Source of the DNA: Branchiostoma floridae
Lineage: Eukaryota; Chordata; Leptocardii; Amphioxiformes; Branchiostomatidae
DNA length: 64,000 nt
Assembly (NCBI RefSeq): GCF_000003815.2
Contig: NC_049980.1
Coordinates: forward strand, 13,329,986 to 13,393,985
Reading direction: 5' to 3'
Position numbers and translations under genes: made by a program
Part shown: positions 10,584 through 21,892 of the stretch, piece by piece
Position numbering within the stretch: the first letter of the stretch is position 1
Layout: every line of letters starts with the position of its first letter
The notes under the pieces: model-generated
The model's input: only the letters and a program-made list of their open reading frames with translations
Told to the model about the DNA's origin: nothing
The model's database searches: none

Positions 10584-12110
10584 ACGCTAGTTAACCTTTA
10601 TTCGTTCAGTTACCTTAATTCGTTTTTTCAAAAACAGGGAATCTACGGAGACACGGTAAATGCAACATCAGTAATAACCACAGGAATGCATAACCGAGAG
10701 ACTAAAGTGTTCAGAATATTCATGAAAAGGCTCCGATGACCACGCATTTGAAAACAGCGAGGTCAAAAACGTACCGTCCCTTATTGTAATAGCCTACCGC
10801 TCTATGGGAGGAGTGCGTCACCGTGTTGTTCGCCGGAATGGCAGAGATCTATCACATTCGCTTCCAGTTCACAATTATCATGCACAAGACAACTCAATAA
10901 AGTTTGTGTTGCTAACCAGTAACTGGACTCAAAGTGTGATCAATTGTCGAAAACCGTCTCTTTGTTGCCACAAACTGCCGCGCGCGATCGAACGTCGCCA
11001 TGTTTTTTCCCCAGAAAGCTATGGTCGCAAGCGCGGGAAAAAGATTGGATGACGACATTACTATGTATTTCTTAAACTTACCTTTGATAACTCACTAACT
11101 CGCCTTTCTCTCTTAGATCATTAAGCAGCCATCTATTAAACATTTTATGCACCACTAAGAATGGAAATGATATTGAACATCGACAAATTAATTGATTTTA
11201 CTCTGGTCCCCTTTTTTTTCAAAATGTGAAAGTCCCAAGCCAGGCGTAGCGTTCAACTGTTGCAAATACGGCCTTGAAGACGATACCAACAGTCTCAGTA
11301 CGGGTATACGGTACATCGATAACAAGATTTGCACTGCATATTTGTCGACCACGAGTCTGACAGCAATGTTTTATATCATTTATTGTGGAATCTTTCGTTC
11401 TTTGATCCAGGGCATTGACAACAGTGATATATCAGACATCGCACCCCTTCATCTTTAGTGTTGTTGGCCGCCGGAATAGACCTTTGACACAAATATATCG
11501 GATTACATTTTGCCGTGTGGAGGGTGCAAAACACTGCAAAACACTGTACAGATGGTTGTACTGCAAACTGATGATTACCCGCTTGGTACTAGCCGCAGCA
11601 CGCCGTTCAAGTTGCAACGAAAGGTGCATAAGTTTCATGGAACGATCATGGCGCCAGGATCGATTTTACGTCACGGTCTACTGACCCAACAACCTCATTT
11701 TTTACCAACGCGCTACTGCGTGCGATGTAAATACTCAGCGGTAGTTGTCGGGATTTTTTTGTTGCCTGAATAAGTTTGTAATCTAGAGCACTCCATTCAT
11801 GTCAAGAAAGGAACAATAGCTTCAGCATAAAGTAATTAGCAGCGGACAAACATAACGAGTCTCGTCAGAACGAATAAAGGTCACGCCCTCCGGGAGCGCC
11901 GTCGTTCTCAACGCAATGCCACGGTGTTTTCAAATTGAGACATTTTCATATTAGCATGGCAGGAGAGAAACTATATCGTGGATGGGATGAATGACAAAGG
12001 TAAACAACAATATCACCATGTTAAAGACAGAAATTATGCTTTGTTCTTCTGCCAGATTGGAACAAGCTGACTCTTGATGAAAAACGCAACGAATAAAGGT
12101 TAACTAGCGT
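10584..12110. mobile_element. Non-autonomous DNA transposon, 23-bp perfect TIRs, TA target duplication
   Basis: The left TIR (10584-10606) begins ACGCTAGTTAACCTTTATTC, and the right TIR (12088-12110) is its exact reverse complement. TA flanks both ends (10582-10583, 12111-12112). Copy 2 reads 'ggcgcttaccggtc' at the same point, the exact empty site with a single TA. No ORF in the 1527 bp resembles a transposase. A related motif, 'aacgaataaaggt', occurs inside near 11868. It is inserted within an older hAT-type repeat. Confidence 0.9.
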
Positions 12111-12312
12111 TACCGGTCAAAGAAAATAACGAGAGAGTGACGTAGTGAAAACTTTATAATCATATCTACAAAGTTTTACAGTCACTTGTACAGAGGAAGC
12201 TAGCCTTGTAGGATTTTAAAATGCCAGTGTAATTTGAATACTCCACCAAACAGATTTCTTTTTAGTGAAATTGACGTATTGTTAATTCACAAGTTTTCAC
12301 ATACTGAATCAG

Positions 12313-12395
12313 GTCCAGGTTCAGGTTCGGACCTGATCCTCTGGACCTGAAACGGACATGGACCTGAATTTTCTGTACTGGTACCCACCCCTACT
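12313..12395 (-). mobile_element. End of a hAT-type MITE (related to 32510-32942)
   Basis: The end carries nested palindromic 'ggtccaggt'/'acctgatcc' motifs and 'ggtacccacccctac', the diverged inverse of the TIR at 32510. Sequence at 10540-10580 ('aggcattcacacgttttgg') is the reverse complement of 32785-32810. The TIR element at 10584-12110 therefore split this older element. Another end of the same type lies at 13015-13095. Confidence 0.55.
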
Positions 12396-12575
12396 GTAGT
12401 CTGAAAATGGCTGAACAAAATTGATTTTGGGTAGACAGCACAAATTTTCATTATGCTCTACAGCAAAATACTTCGTGTATCTTGCACATCGCAAGGAAAG
12501 TAATTTTACTCAGTATAATGTGGTGGAAAAATTAAGGGACATGTTATGCACAAATAAACAAACAAAGTTCCTTAC

Positions 12576-12692
12576 CTCATATTCAACACATTCTAGGATG
12601 TCGACTATCTCTGCCTCATAGTAGCCGACAGGGGGCCCTTGGAATTTGGCCGACACTTTCGCTCCGACCTCTAGGAGGATAGCTTCATTATT
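12576..12692 (-). CDS. Candidate exon, copy 1 (tentative ARID4-like Tudor segment)
   Basis: The minus strand shows an acceptor (ccaacccag), 117 nt (39 codons) open in phase 0, and a donor GAG|gtaagg. The peptide contains EVGAKVSAKFQG and then YYEAEIVD, the pattern of a Tudor/chromo-barrel N-terminus such as ARID4 (VGxxVSAKxxGxxxEAxI). It splices in frame to 3121-3053, 9.5 kb away. The copy-2 counterpart (45526-45394) has about 17 substitutions and 16 extra bases, which breaks its frame. ARID4 membership rests on remembered similarity over some 60 residues. No first exon could be fixed. Confidence 0.42.
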
Positions 12693-13559
12693 CTGGGTTG
12701 GAAAAACAAAGTGTTAATATAACAGTCACTGCACTTCCTATTTCATGTTACAAAATAGTCCCCAAACTTGATGACTGCTTTTCAAGCCATGGTTGGAAAT
12801 TTACAGACATTTTTCTATGTATTTGCACTAAGCCAGCAATGGTGATCTTTTATTATTGGCTTTATTTTTCTGTGTTGACTGTCATGACCGAATGATTGAT
12901 GCCATGCGAGTGAAAAGTAACAATTACATAGGTGCATTGGACAAGGAAATGTAAATGACTTTCACCATCAACCATGATGCACTGCAACGTAGAAAGGTAG
13001 AGTCTGAGTAGGCTGAAGCAGGTCCAAGTTCAGGTCCGGACCTGGACCTGATCCTCTGGACCTGAACCGGACCTGAATTTTGTGTACCGGTACCCACCCA
13101 TATTATGTTGTACACCTTTAACACACTTATCATTTACACACTGGTCACAATGTTGACAATCCAATTATTTCTAAAGACATGCTTAGATGAATTAGGACAC
13201 TTTAACATTAATTATGCAAATGAGTTGTTTGCATAATTGGTATCTGCTAATCTTCCACGTGCCACAAACTACACGTTACATTTATTTGAGTCCTATCATG
13301 GAACACACTGTAAATATAGATTTTCCTCATCATGTATGCAAATTAAGTCCAAATTTGCATAATTTGCACTTTATTATGTACATTTCTGCCATAGATACCT
13401 GCATGCTAAATATCATGGAAATCCGTCATTCCTATGTTCCATTATGCTCATTGCAAGACTGTCACAGAATTGCCCCTGCACTTTCGGAGCAAACTGCTAG
13501 GGGCCCAAACACACAACACTTCTTACTTACATTACAAGCTAACTGTCACCAAAAAGTCA

Positions 13560-13810
13560 AGACCATAGCATGTACTGGTCAAAAGATACAAAAAATTGAA
13601 GTTCTGCTGCAGTACCAAGGTCACACACCAGGGGACCCAAAATCAACCTTGACCTTCATCTTTGCAACACCTACCCACATACCAAATATCACTACAATCC
13701 ATCCAGAGGTTCTAGAGTTATGGTGATCACAAATATCTGGAAACACAAGCACACAGACAGACACGGACAAACCAGAAACTATACCTCCATTTTTCATGGA
13801 GGTAATAAGC
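13560..13810 (+). repeat. Dispersed repeat with 'CCTCCATTTTTCATGGAGG' hairpin tail
   Basis: The segment starts with 'tgctgcagtacc', continues through 'accaaatatcact' and 'cacacagacagacac', and ends in an inverted 'cctccatttttcatggagg' hairpin. The same tail recurs at 19540-19612, and a reverse copy of the body lies at 14290-14090. The hairpin-plus-'cagacagac' end looks like a fixed 3' end of one retroposon family. Confidence 0.6.
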
Positions 13811-14824
13811 TTACTAGTAGATTCTTTTTTGAATATCATAGCAATTCAGGCAAACAATAGACAATTCAATCTTAACAGCTGGATAACATTCTGAGATTAA
13901 TACTAACATTCTGAGATTAATACTAGTAAGTCTGGACATTACCAGCTCCTAGCTAGGGTGTTGTCTCATGTTGGAACTACCCAAAGGAATATGGGTTACA
14001 TGGCAACACTAGCAGCAGCCTGTCTGACTCAAGCCCAATAGGTATTGGTTTTGAATGCTGTCATGTCAACTATTTTGCAAGGCACTTCAGGTCTAATTCA
14101 CGACTTTTTACCTCCATGAAATGTCATGCAGGTTATATTTTCAGTAGCGTTTGTCTGTGTACAAGATAACTCAAGAATGGCTGGATGGATTGGTTTCATA
14201 CTTGGTGTGTTGGTGGAGTGTGATGACAGCTGAAAATGATTCGATTTTGGGTCCCCTAGCGGCTTTCCTTGGTACTGCAAAGCAACTTCCGCCTTGCTAT
14301 CTCATGCTCTGAACAAGCTATGGTCACGAATTTTAAGTATTAGAGATAGCTCAGAAATAAGTGACATAAGTGACATAAGTTTGGGCCCCCTAGCGATTAA
14401 TTCTGCCAATTTTTTTCCGTCATTGAATAAAAAACTGTCTACCTCGTGCAATTGATGTTGCGCTCTCCCACATCAAATAGTTTTCCGAGACGATAGAATA
14501 ATAACACTTTTTTTCTATTTTGCCCGATCGGATGATTTTACTCAAATTTTTCGAATCAGTGGGCTTTTAGAAAGCCGATTGGCTTGACTTGTCTGCATGC
14601 GCCATTATGCCGAGATGGCCACGTCGAAATCAACTTTCTCTACGTAGGCTTATTTCTTTGACAAAAATCGAACTTAGTCTAGTAGTAGGCATCCTTCCAT
14701 CTTTGCAGATGATGGTAGCGCTCTGAAGTCACGGCGGTTTGCAGCGTCTCCATAATGGCTCTGTAGGCCGATCCGGGCATTATGTGAGAACTTAGTCTAG
14801 TTCTCACATAAATAAGGTTGATTT

Positions 14825-16480
14825 AATTATTTTTTTATTTTATTTTATTCGCATTCGTTTTTAGAGCATTGGACAAGAAGCTCACAATGAGCTTATGGGG
14901 GTCTTCTGCTCTATATTACATACAATGACAAACAAAAGTAACAAAATTGAGATTATAACGAAACGTATAACTTAAAATGACATGAACATAAACATCATTT
15001 TGCAACATAAGAATAACATAAATACTAACAACAAAAACGGGCTAAGGCGCATACAAGGCTGGCATTACCAATCAATTTCAAATCAAATTAACTAAATCTT
15101 CCGGTCATTTTGATAAAATTAAAAACATAGTCAAAGATGTTACAATTTGTCGAGTGTGGAAGGAAAGGGCTGCCCATAGTGAGAAGGGTGCATAAAGTAT
15201 TGTCAGATGAGTTAAGGGGGTCAGGCGAGAGTAATTCTTCTAGGTTTAAAAGGGATATAGAGTGCAACATATGAGTCCTTTCGCTATTGTATAGTTCGCA
15301 GTGCAACAAGTAGTGCTCAGTTGTCTCGTCTGAGTTCCCACATTTACAAGTAGGGCTAGATATACAATGGTGTTTGAATAGGTGTGAGTTAAGCTGGCTG
15401 AAGTCGAGTCTGAGTCTGGTCAAGTGAACTGCAGGGCGTCCGTGGCCATGGGAGTAGTGGGTGTGTCTGGGCGGGCTGTCAAAGAAAGACTCCAGTTCTC
15501 TTTTAAAAATACTAATAGATGGTGATGTTTTGGCGGACAAAGGAAGTTGATTCCAGGAGAAAACTGCGGCGGGTAAAAAGGATCTTTTGTACTTTTCGGT
15601 TCTTAGGGCAATAGGGAGGTAGTTCTGGTCATCTCGAAGGCCATAAGGGGTGGAATCACGGATAAGTGGAGGTACCAGTTCATGGAGATAATTTGGTGCG
15701 GAGCCGCTGACCATTTTATAGAAGTGAATAAGTACATGCTTTTCCCGTCTGGTGGCAAGTGTGTCCCAACCGACCTCCGTTAATATACGGCTGTGATTCG
15801 TCCCCCTTAGTGCGCCCGTGCAGACCTTGGCCGCGGACACCTGTACTGATTCGAGTGAGTCAGAGTCTTTCTTAAGAATACCGCACCAGGCGACGTTGGC
15901 ATACTCAATCAAGGGACGTATCATGGCATTGTACAGAGTCTCGAGTGTTTTCCGTGGGACAAAGCAAGAAATTCTTTTCAGCAGATTTATGCGTTTCATT
16001 GCTTTTGTCACCAGGGTTGACACGTGAAGTGACCATGAAAGGTCTCTAGTGAGATGTAGGCCAAGGTGTTTGTGGGAGTCGACTTCAGTGAGCTGAACAC
16101 CTTTAAAGTATAAGGGGGGATGTCGGACTTTGTTTTTCTTCAGGGAGAACGTCATCAATACTGTTTTTTGGGGATTGAATGTAACAAGCCACTGAGCAGC
16201 CCATTCCGAAACTGAGGTGAGATCACGGTTTAACCTGTCCGCTGAGGCAACAGGGTCAGTAATTATCTCTAGTAGTGCAGTATCATCCGCAAAAAGACGG
16301 GAGTCTGTTAATAAGTCATCAACAATGTCATTTATAAATACAAGAAAAAGTAAGGGGCCAAGGAGGGATCCCTGAGGAACACCTGCATTGATAGGTAGCC
16401 ATTCAGAGCACACTCCATTGATGACGACTCTTTGCCTTCGGTTACTTAAATACGACTCTATCCATGCCAACAGAGACCCA
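14825..16480 (-). mobile_element. 5'-truncated non-LTR retrotransposon with 8-bp target duplication
   Basis: The ends are fixed by the direct repeat GTTGATTT at 14817-14824 and 16481-16488. On the minus strand the 3' end is A-rich (a run of 'ataaa' units), as expected for a LINE. The 5' truncation cuts inside the reverse transcriptase. It lies in DNA present only in copy 1. Confidence 0.85.
15088..16470 (-). CDS. LINE ORF2 C-terminal part: reverse transcriptase thumb and Cys/His tail
   Basis: About 460 codons are open without a frameshift, and the frame is also open upstream to the truncation at 16480. The first codon is not a true start. RT motifs seen are GVPQGSLLGP (residues about 30-39) and the catalytic FADD (about 60-63). 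A C-terminal CxCG...EH..LHC Cys/His motif (about 380-400) is typical of several jockey-superfamily LINEs. The endonuclease and RT fingers are missing, so this copy cannot be autonomous. The lack of internal stops suggests a fairly recent insertion. Confidence 0.9.
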   Translation of the reverse strand: MAWIESYLSNRRQRVVINGVCSEWLPINAGVPQGSLLGPLLFLVFINDIVDDLLTDSRLFADDTALLEIITDPVASADRLNRDLTSVSEWAAQWLVTFNPQKTVLMTFSLKKNKVRHPPLYFKGVQLTEVDSHKHLGLHLTRDLSWSLHVSTLVTKAMKRINLLKRISCFVPRKTLETLYNAMIRPLIEYANVAWCGILKKDSDSLESVQVSAAKVCTGALRGTNHSRILTEVGWDTLATRREKHVLIHFYKMVSGSAPNYLHELVPPLIRDSTPYGLRDDQNYLPIALRTEKYKRSFLPAAVFSWNQLPLSAKTSPSISIFKRELESFFDSPPRHTHYSHGHGRPAVHLTRLRLDFSQLNSHLFKHHCISSPTCKCGNSDETTEHYLLHCELYNSERTHMLHSISLLNLEELLSPDPLNSSDNTLCTLLTMGSPFLPHSTNCNIFDYVFNFIKMTGRFS

Positions 16481-16488
16481 GTTGATTT

Positions 16489-17132
16489 GAATCGTTTTCA
16501 TACCATAATCACCGTATTTTGTGCTATAAATCAGAATTCTTGTTGCGACATTTTACCTTGGCAAAAATGGAGTCGTCCACTGACCCCTATTGACCTTGTT
16601 TATCTGCTGCTCCGGCGCCATCTTGGAAAATTACGCAAATACGATTCCGATATTTTTTGGCCCGCGGAATACGAAAATTAGACCAGCGTACATGGATTTC
16701 AAGGACCTATAAGATCAGATACATGAACGGACAGTCTACTTGTAAAATCTGTCCATATATGTTTCCTTCGTAAATCGTCCAAGCCTACATTTTGCTGATG
16801 TAGTGCAGAAATTGAAAAAAAAGTCAACCCCGTTTGGGTTTAGCGTGGCGTAACGCAGCCGGCCAGTCGCGCCGGTGACCGCTATCGGCAGTGTTGGCTT
16901 AGCGGCCGGACCGAAAATCGTCTGGCCGCGACCGCATTCGACAGGTGACCGCTATAGACTATTTCTTAATGCTTAGGTCAATGGGAAAAATCCAAGGGAC
17001 CGACAAAAAGTGACCGCAATGGCCAGGTGGCCCCTATACTCAGGTGACCCCTAAGGCAGGTTTCACTGTAATAGTTTTAAGCATTGCCAGGATGCAGTGT
17101 TAATGGGTCAAAAACCTCAAACAAATATTGAG
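16489..17132. other. No gene; possible right end of a TA-type MITE near 17068
   Basis: Positions 16850-17070 are unusually GC-rich, with repeated 'ggtgaccgctat'/'ggtgacccct' motifs, and end in 'ggcaggtttcactgta', which resembles a pogo/Tc1-type terminus. I did not find the matching left end. Confidence 0.3.
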
Positions 17133-17249
17133 GTATGTCCAGAAAAGGGGTAATTGTACAAAGTTAGTGTGTACGAACTTGTACGAAGTTAAAGGTAGAT
17201 ATAGACCGTAATCGGTAAACTTCGGAAGTTTTAAGTGACGTCATCTAAC

Positions 17250-18362
17250 TTTGTACAGGTAGGCAGGGTTGGTGTACGATGTACGATGTACGAACTTAAA
17301 AAATCTAACTTAGTACATAGGGGAAGGGTTGATGTACGATGTACGAACTTAAAAAATCTAACTTAGTACAGAGGGGCAGGGTTGATGTACGATGTACGAA
17401 CTTAAAAAATCTAACTTAGTACAGAGGGGCAGGGTTGATGTACGATGTACGATGTACGAACTTAAAAAATCTAACTTAGTACAGAGGGACAGGGTTGATG
17501 TACGATGTACGATGTACGAACTTAAAAAATCTAACTTAGTACAGAGGGGCAGGGTTGATGTACGATGTACGAACTTAAAAAATCCAACTTACTACATAGG
17601 GGCAGGGTTGGTGTACGATGTACGATGTACGAACTTAAAAATCTAACTTAGTACAGAGGGGCAGGGTTGATGTACGATGTACGATGTACGAACTTAAAAA
17701 TCTAACTTAGTACAGAGGGGCAGGGTTGATGTACGATGTACGATGTACGAACTTAAAAAATCTAACTTAGTACAGAGGGGTAGGGTTGATGTACGATGTA
17801 CGATGTACGAACTTAAAAAATCTAACTTAGTACAGAGGGGCAGGGTTGATGTACGATGTACGAACTTAAAAAATCCAACTTAGTACAGAGGGGCAGGGTT
17901 GATGTACGATGTACGATGTACGAACTTAAAAAATCCAACTTACTACATAGGGGCAGGGTTGGTGTACGATGTACGAACTTAAAAATCTAACTTAGTACAG
18001 AGGGGCAGGGTTGATGTACGATGTACGAACTTAAAAATCTAACTTAGTACAGAGGGGCAGGGTTGATGTACGATGTACGATGTACGAACTTAAAAAATCT
18101 AACTTAGTACAGAGGGGCAGGGTTGGTGTACGATGTACGATGTAAGAACTTAAAAATCTAACTTAGTACAGAGGGGCAGGGTTGATGTACGATGTACGAA
18201 CTTAAAAAATCTAACTTAGTACAGAGGGGCAGGGTTGATGTACGATGTACGATGTACGAACTTAAAAAATCTAACTTAGTACATAGGGGCAGGGTTGGTG
18301 TACGATGTACGATGTACGAACTTAAAAAATCTAACTTAGTACAGAGGGGCAGGGTTGATGTA
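17250..18362. repeat. Satellite of 53- and 60-bp units, about 20 copies
   Basis: Units contain 'cttaaaaaatctaacttag', 'tacagaggggcagggttgatg' and two or three copies of the 7-mer TACGATG. Unit length switches between about 53 and 60 bp (±1 in the A run) with 7-mer number. ORFs that run through it (17392-17646, 18192-18437) merely translate the repeat. Confidence 0.95.
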
Positions 18363-18597
18363 GTTCGTACACAATGTTCGAGAAGAGAGAAAACTGGAGA
18401 GAGCAGGACTGCTGACCTTGTAAATTATCAAAAATAAATGTTCAACAAAAGATAAATGCAATACATGTTGCATTTTCATTATTTTCAGACAAAACATCGT
18501 TATTCTACATGTTTCACATTTACCATGTGCGACAGGTGAAAGTAGAATAAAATGCTGCGTACAGAGTTAGCATAACCCACAGCATAATCAAAATATC

Positions 18598-18810
18598 TTA
18601 ACTTCGTACATCGTACATCGTACATTAGGTCCGCCCCATGTACGAACTTAGCATAACCCACAAAATAGAAAAATCTTAACTTCGAACATCGTACATCGTA
18701 CATTAGGTCCGCCCCATGTACGAACTTAGCAAAACCCACAAAGTAGAAAACATATTAACTTCGAACATCGTACATCGTACATTAGGTCCGCCCCATGTAC
18801 GAACTTAGCG
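18598..18810. repeat. Inverted array, three ~78-bp units
   Basis: Units start at about 18601, 18679 and 18758 and carry 'cgtacatcgtacatcgtac', the reverse complement of the 7-mer core of the array at 17250-18362, plus 'taggtccgccccatgtacg', which the first array lacks. It forms the opposite arm of the surrounding element. Confidence 0.85.
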
Positions 18811-18958
18811 TAGCTACGTCACAGATAATTGTCGACGTTTCCCGAACTTTGCCGACAGCGGTTGTCGGAAGTTGTCGGAAGCTAGAAGTTGTCGGAAATT
18901 ACGTGTGACGTAGGCTGATCCAAACTTCGTACATTTCACCCATTTCTGGACATGTATG

Positions 18959-19463
18959 CTAATATTCGGTGTATATGGGTCAAAAACCTTGTGTGGCGCT
19001 CTGGAGACATTGTTTATACATTTATGAATTTAAAAAATGCAGCAAGTCCTACGTATTCACCAGGAATTTCCAGTTAGTCCGCCGGTTTCAAGATCGAAGC
19101 GATTCTTTGCCGCCATGTTGGATCGCCCGTGCTAAGAGTCTGTATGGGGAAGTTCTCGGCTCCATAGACGACAGGACGATAAAACTATTGACCCTGTTGG
19201 TTCATAGATTACAGCATACCACAATTCTATCATTGTCAACTTGTAAAACTTGTATACCAACTTGTAACCAAGTGATTTTTAGCCTCAAATGCAAGTAAGC
19301 ACGATCCAACATGGTGGCTAAGAATTACTTTAATTTGAAACCGGACTATCTCGAAATAATTGGTGAATACGTAGGATTTGCTGCATTTTTTAAATTCATA
19401 AATGTATAAACAATGTCTCCAGAGCGCCACACAAGGTTTTTGACCCATATACACCAATATTAG
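18959..19463. mobile_element. Foldback element with ~175-bp inverted arms
   Basis: The left arm (18959 to about 19135) starts CTAATATTCGGTGTATATGG and the right arm (about 19285-19463) is its diverged reverse complement. The loop is about 150 bp. The arms explain why ORFs on both strands encode the same ~30-residue peptide (MGQKPCVALWRHC...). There is no coding capacity. Confidence 0.8.
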
Positions 19464-19929
19464 AGTCGTTTGTGGTCGTTTGTGGTGTTTCTGAGTCGTT
19501 TGTGGTCGTTTGTGGCGTTTAGGCACACCCGTTATGCTGACCACAAATATCCGGAAACACAAACACACAGACAGACACACCCAAAACTATATCTCCATTT
19601 TTCATGGAGATAATTACCTGCTTGTAGCGAGACGTGCTGGGTAACTACAGATGGTTTCTGGACATTTCCCCGTCATTCATTTTCCCCGTCAGAACATGTC
19701 CCCATCATGCTTCTTTCTTGCACAAATTTTGAAGAAACATTACATCTTTCTCGTTTTGAATCCTAAGGGACTACTTTAGTGTATATTTCATTAGTTGGAG
19801 TTGGAAAACATTTTCAGACAGCTTGTAGCAATAGTTTCCGTTGTCTTCCAGAAATATCTTATTTCCATAGGCCGAGTGATTACACTTCCAGTCGGCCCGA
19901 ATCGCTCGTAAATGTCCCAACATAAGTTT
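19464..19929. repeat. Short 'tcgtttgtgg' repeats, hairpin tail copy and a dispersed segment
   Basis: 'tcgtttgtgg' repeats lie at 19467-19520. A copy of the 'cagacagac...catttttcatgga' tail is at 19540-19612. A segment at 19648-19860 is repeated at about 24650-24845 ('ccccgtcagaacatgtccc', 'acattacatctttctcg'). Confidence 0.6.
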
Positions 19930-19934
19930 AGTTA

Positions 19935-21625
19935 GGGCTGTGTACCTAAATACCCGTACCTGTACCGTACCTAAAAAATTGTTTAGGTACAGGTCCGGAC
20001 CTAAACATCTGTGTACCTGTACCTGAACACACTAAATCACTATTAAACACTACTTTTTAAGACTGCTGGACAAGTTAATCACGAATCAACATTATGACAA
20101 TGGTAATAATCTTGCGATTGAAATTTAAGAAAACTTGCAACGAAATTGTTTTGAGATTCAAATATGTAATTCCTCATATATAGATAACAATTTATCACTA
20201 TAAAAGACAGTTAGCTACATGTTTAACTTACATATACTTGGTTAAACTTTTTTAGGTACAGGTGCAGGTCCGGACCTGTACCTAAACCCGTGTACCTGTA
20301 CCTGTACCCAGTGTTTCCGCCAGAACTCAGCTGGGAGGCCGTCCACCTTGGGGCGCGAAAACCGCGAAAATTAAATTTAATTGCAAAACCGCGAACATTA
20401 AATTTAATTGTAAAACCGCGAAAATTAAACTTAATTGTAAAATCACGAAAATTAATTCAAAAGTTAATGGTTAACTATCGCAAGAAAAAACAAAACAACT
20501 AACGTCCGATTAAGTTCAGTGCCGAAGTGTTATGACCTGTGTCGCGTACCGGTATGCCGCACCGAACGGGTACTACGACTTTTAAAAAGTTCTAGAAACG
20601 GTTCTTGGACTTTCAAAAAAGAAAGCATTTGTATATATTCTCTTTTATGTTGTAGTATACTTATAAATCATCTAAAACCTTCCATAGATCGAGAAATTTG
20701 CGTTCAGAAATGACGAAAAACATCGTCTATCGGCGACAGTGAGCGTAATGGCGGCCGAAATCCAACAAGCTCACGTGGTGACTTCTCGCGAGATCTGGGA
20801 AAGCTAGCGACGTCACGGGAAACTAGCGCTGTGATTGGCTAGGATACACAACAACTACCGACCGCCATTTTTGATGCGTATTTATCCCGAAAATTTCTGC
20901 CGTTTTCGGAGATTTTGCGGGCTCAAAACTCATATAAAAAGGAACCAAAGTTATACTTGATGTTTTTTACGTCCATCACCTCTTATGTGAACACTTTATT
21001 TTTCCGCTGTGTTGCCGATAACGAACTTGAAAGAGGTCTTGGATTTCCCGTGCCAAGCACCCGGTGGGCACATGTTTCTGATCATCGTGTTTTGTTTTGT
21101 TTACGATGATTGATGATGAAAACAGAGACTAAAGTTTTTAATATCTAGACAAAGTTAGTGTGTTTTCTTATTAAGTTACTTCTCCCAATAACAACTATTA
21201 GTTTGTAGTGTAATAGCGAGATCGACCTACCGCCAAGTTTTCGAAATGTGGCAGGGAAAATTCGCATAACTGAGACCTTGAAAAACGGGTTTTAATGAGA
21301 TTATCGTATGCGAAAGGGCGCCGACACACATTGTCAGCAATCATAACAATAGCAAAACAAACAGTAAGCGGCTTTCTGACTGTGGACGGCGTCCCCAAGC
21401 GTCTAGCTTCAATACAAAACACAAAACTGCGGTTTACATTTATCGACTTTGTACAGATTTCTCGGCAAAATGTGGGTCGCATTTTTTTTATGAGGACGGC
21501 CTCTGTTTGCGTTCAAGCCGTCCAAAACGAAATGAGACCGTCAATGGACGGGTGGACGCCCCTCTGGCGGAAACACTGAGATACCTGTACGGTGTACCTG
21601 AAATTTGTTTAGGTACACAGCCCTA
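19935..21625. mobile_element. hAT-like element (TAGGGCTGTGTACCTAAA ends) with a nested element
   Basis: The left end TAGGGCTGTGTACCTAAA (about 19935) and right end 'tttaggtacacagcccta' (to about 21625) are inverted repeats. They are followed internally by palindromic 'aggtacaggtccggacct' motifs. No clean target duplication is seen. The right end coincides with the edge of the copy-1-only block (21628). A second element (20309-21578) sits inside. Confidence 0.6.
20309..21578. mobile_element. Nested non-autonomous element, CAGTGTTTCCGCCAGA termini
   Basis: The left end CAGTGTTTCCGCCAGA and right end 'tctggcggaaacactg' are a perfect 16-bp inverted repeat. Both are followed inside by 'gccgtccacc'-type sequence. 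The 1270 bp has no recognisable transposase. The CAGTGTTTCC terminus is of hAT type. No target duplication could be fixed. Confidence 0.65.
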
Positions 21626-21684
21626 CCTGAAGTAGATCCTAACTGTTTTGAAATACACAAACAGTCGTTTTTCATGTTATAGTT

Positions 21685-21892
21685 CTTTCTTTCTTTCTTT
21701 CTTTATTGACGATGAGACAAGTCATTACAAGGGTCTGCCTAGGCAGCTTTGGGCTGGTAGCGGCAGACCCTACAAAAATATGGACGAACATACAAAGAAT
21801 TCATACAATATAATACAATAAGATAATCAATAATTAAAAGGTGTCATGCAACTATACGGATATGAAAGGGATTGATCTATGCAATATAGCAA
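21685..21892 (-). mobile_element. LINE 3' end, 208 bp, inserted only in copy 1
   Basis: TATAGTT is duplicated at 21678-21684 and 21893-21899, and copy 2 has the single uninterrupted site. On the minus strand the insert ends 'tcaataaagaaagaaag', a polyadenylation-like AATAAAG followed by a GAAA-repeat tail. A severely 5'-truncated retroposon fits best. Confidence 0.8.

Larger units (their letters stand above)
17135..18953. mobile_element. TIR-flanked element filled with GTACGAT satellite repeats
   Basis: The ends are imperfect inverted repeats: left ATGTCCAGAAAAGGGG... and right, on the other strand, ATGTCCAGAAATGGGT..., each followed within ~15 bp by 'tgtacRaagtt'. The interior is almost entirely the direct satellite at 17250-18362 and an inverted, differently spaced array at 18598-18810. 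There is no transposase. No convincing target-site duplication was found, so element status is an inference. Confidence 0.6.

Noticed and set aside
10804..11684. ORFs inside the 1.5-kb TIR element as a transposase
   Set aside because: All are under 90 aa, in different frames, with no DDE-type motif.
17392..18437. Repeat protein 'YELKKSNLVQRG' ORFs
   Set aside because: They are the 60-bp satellite read in frame; 53-bp units break the frame elsewhere.
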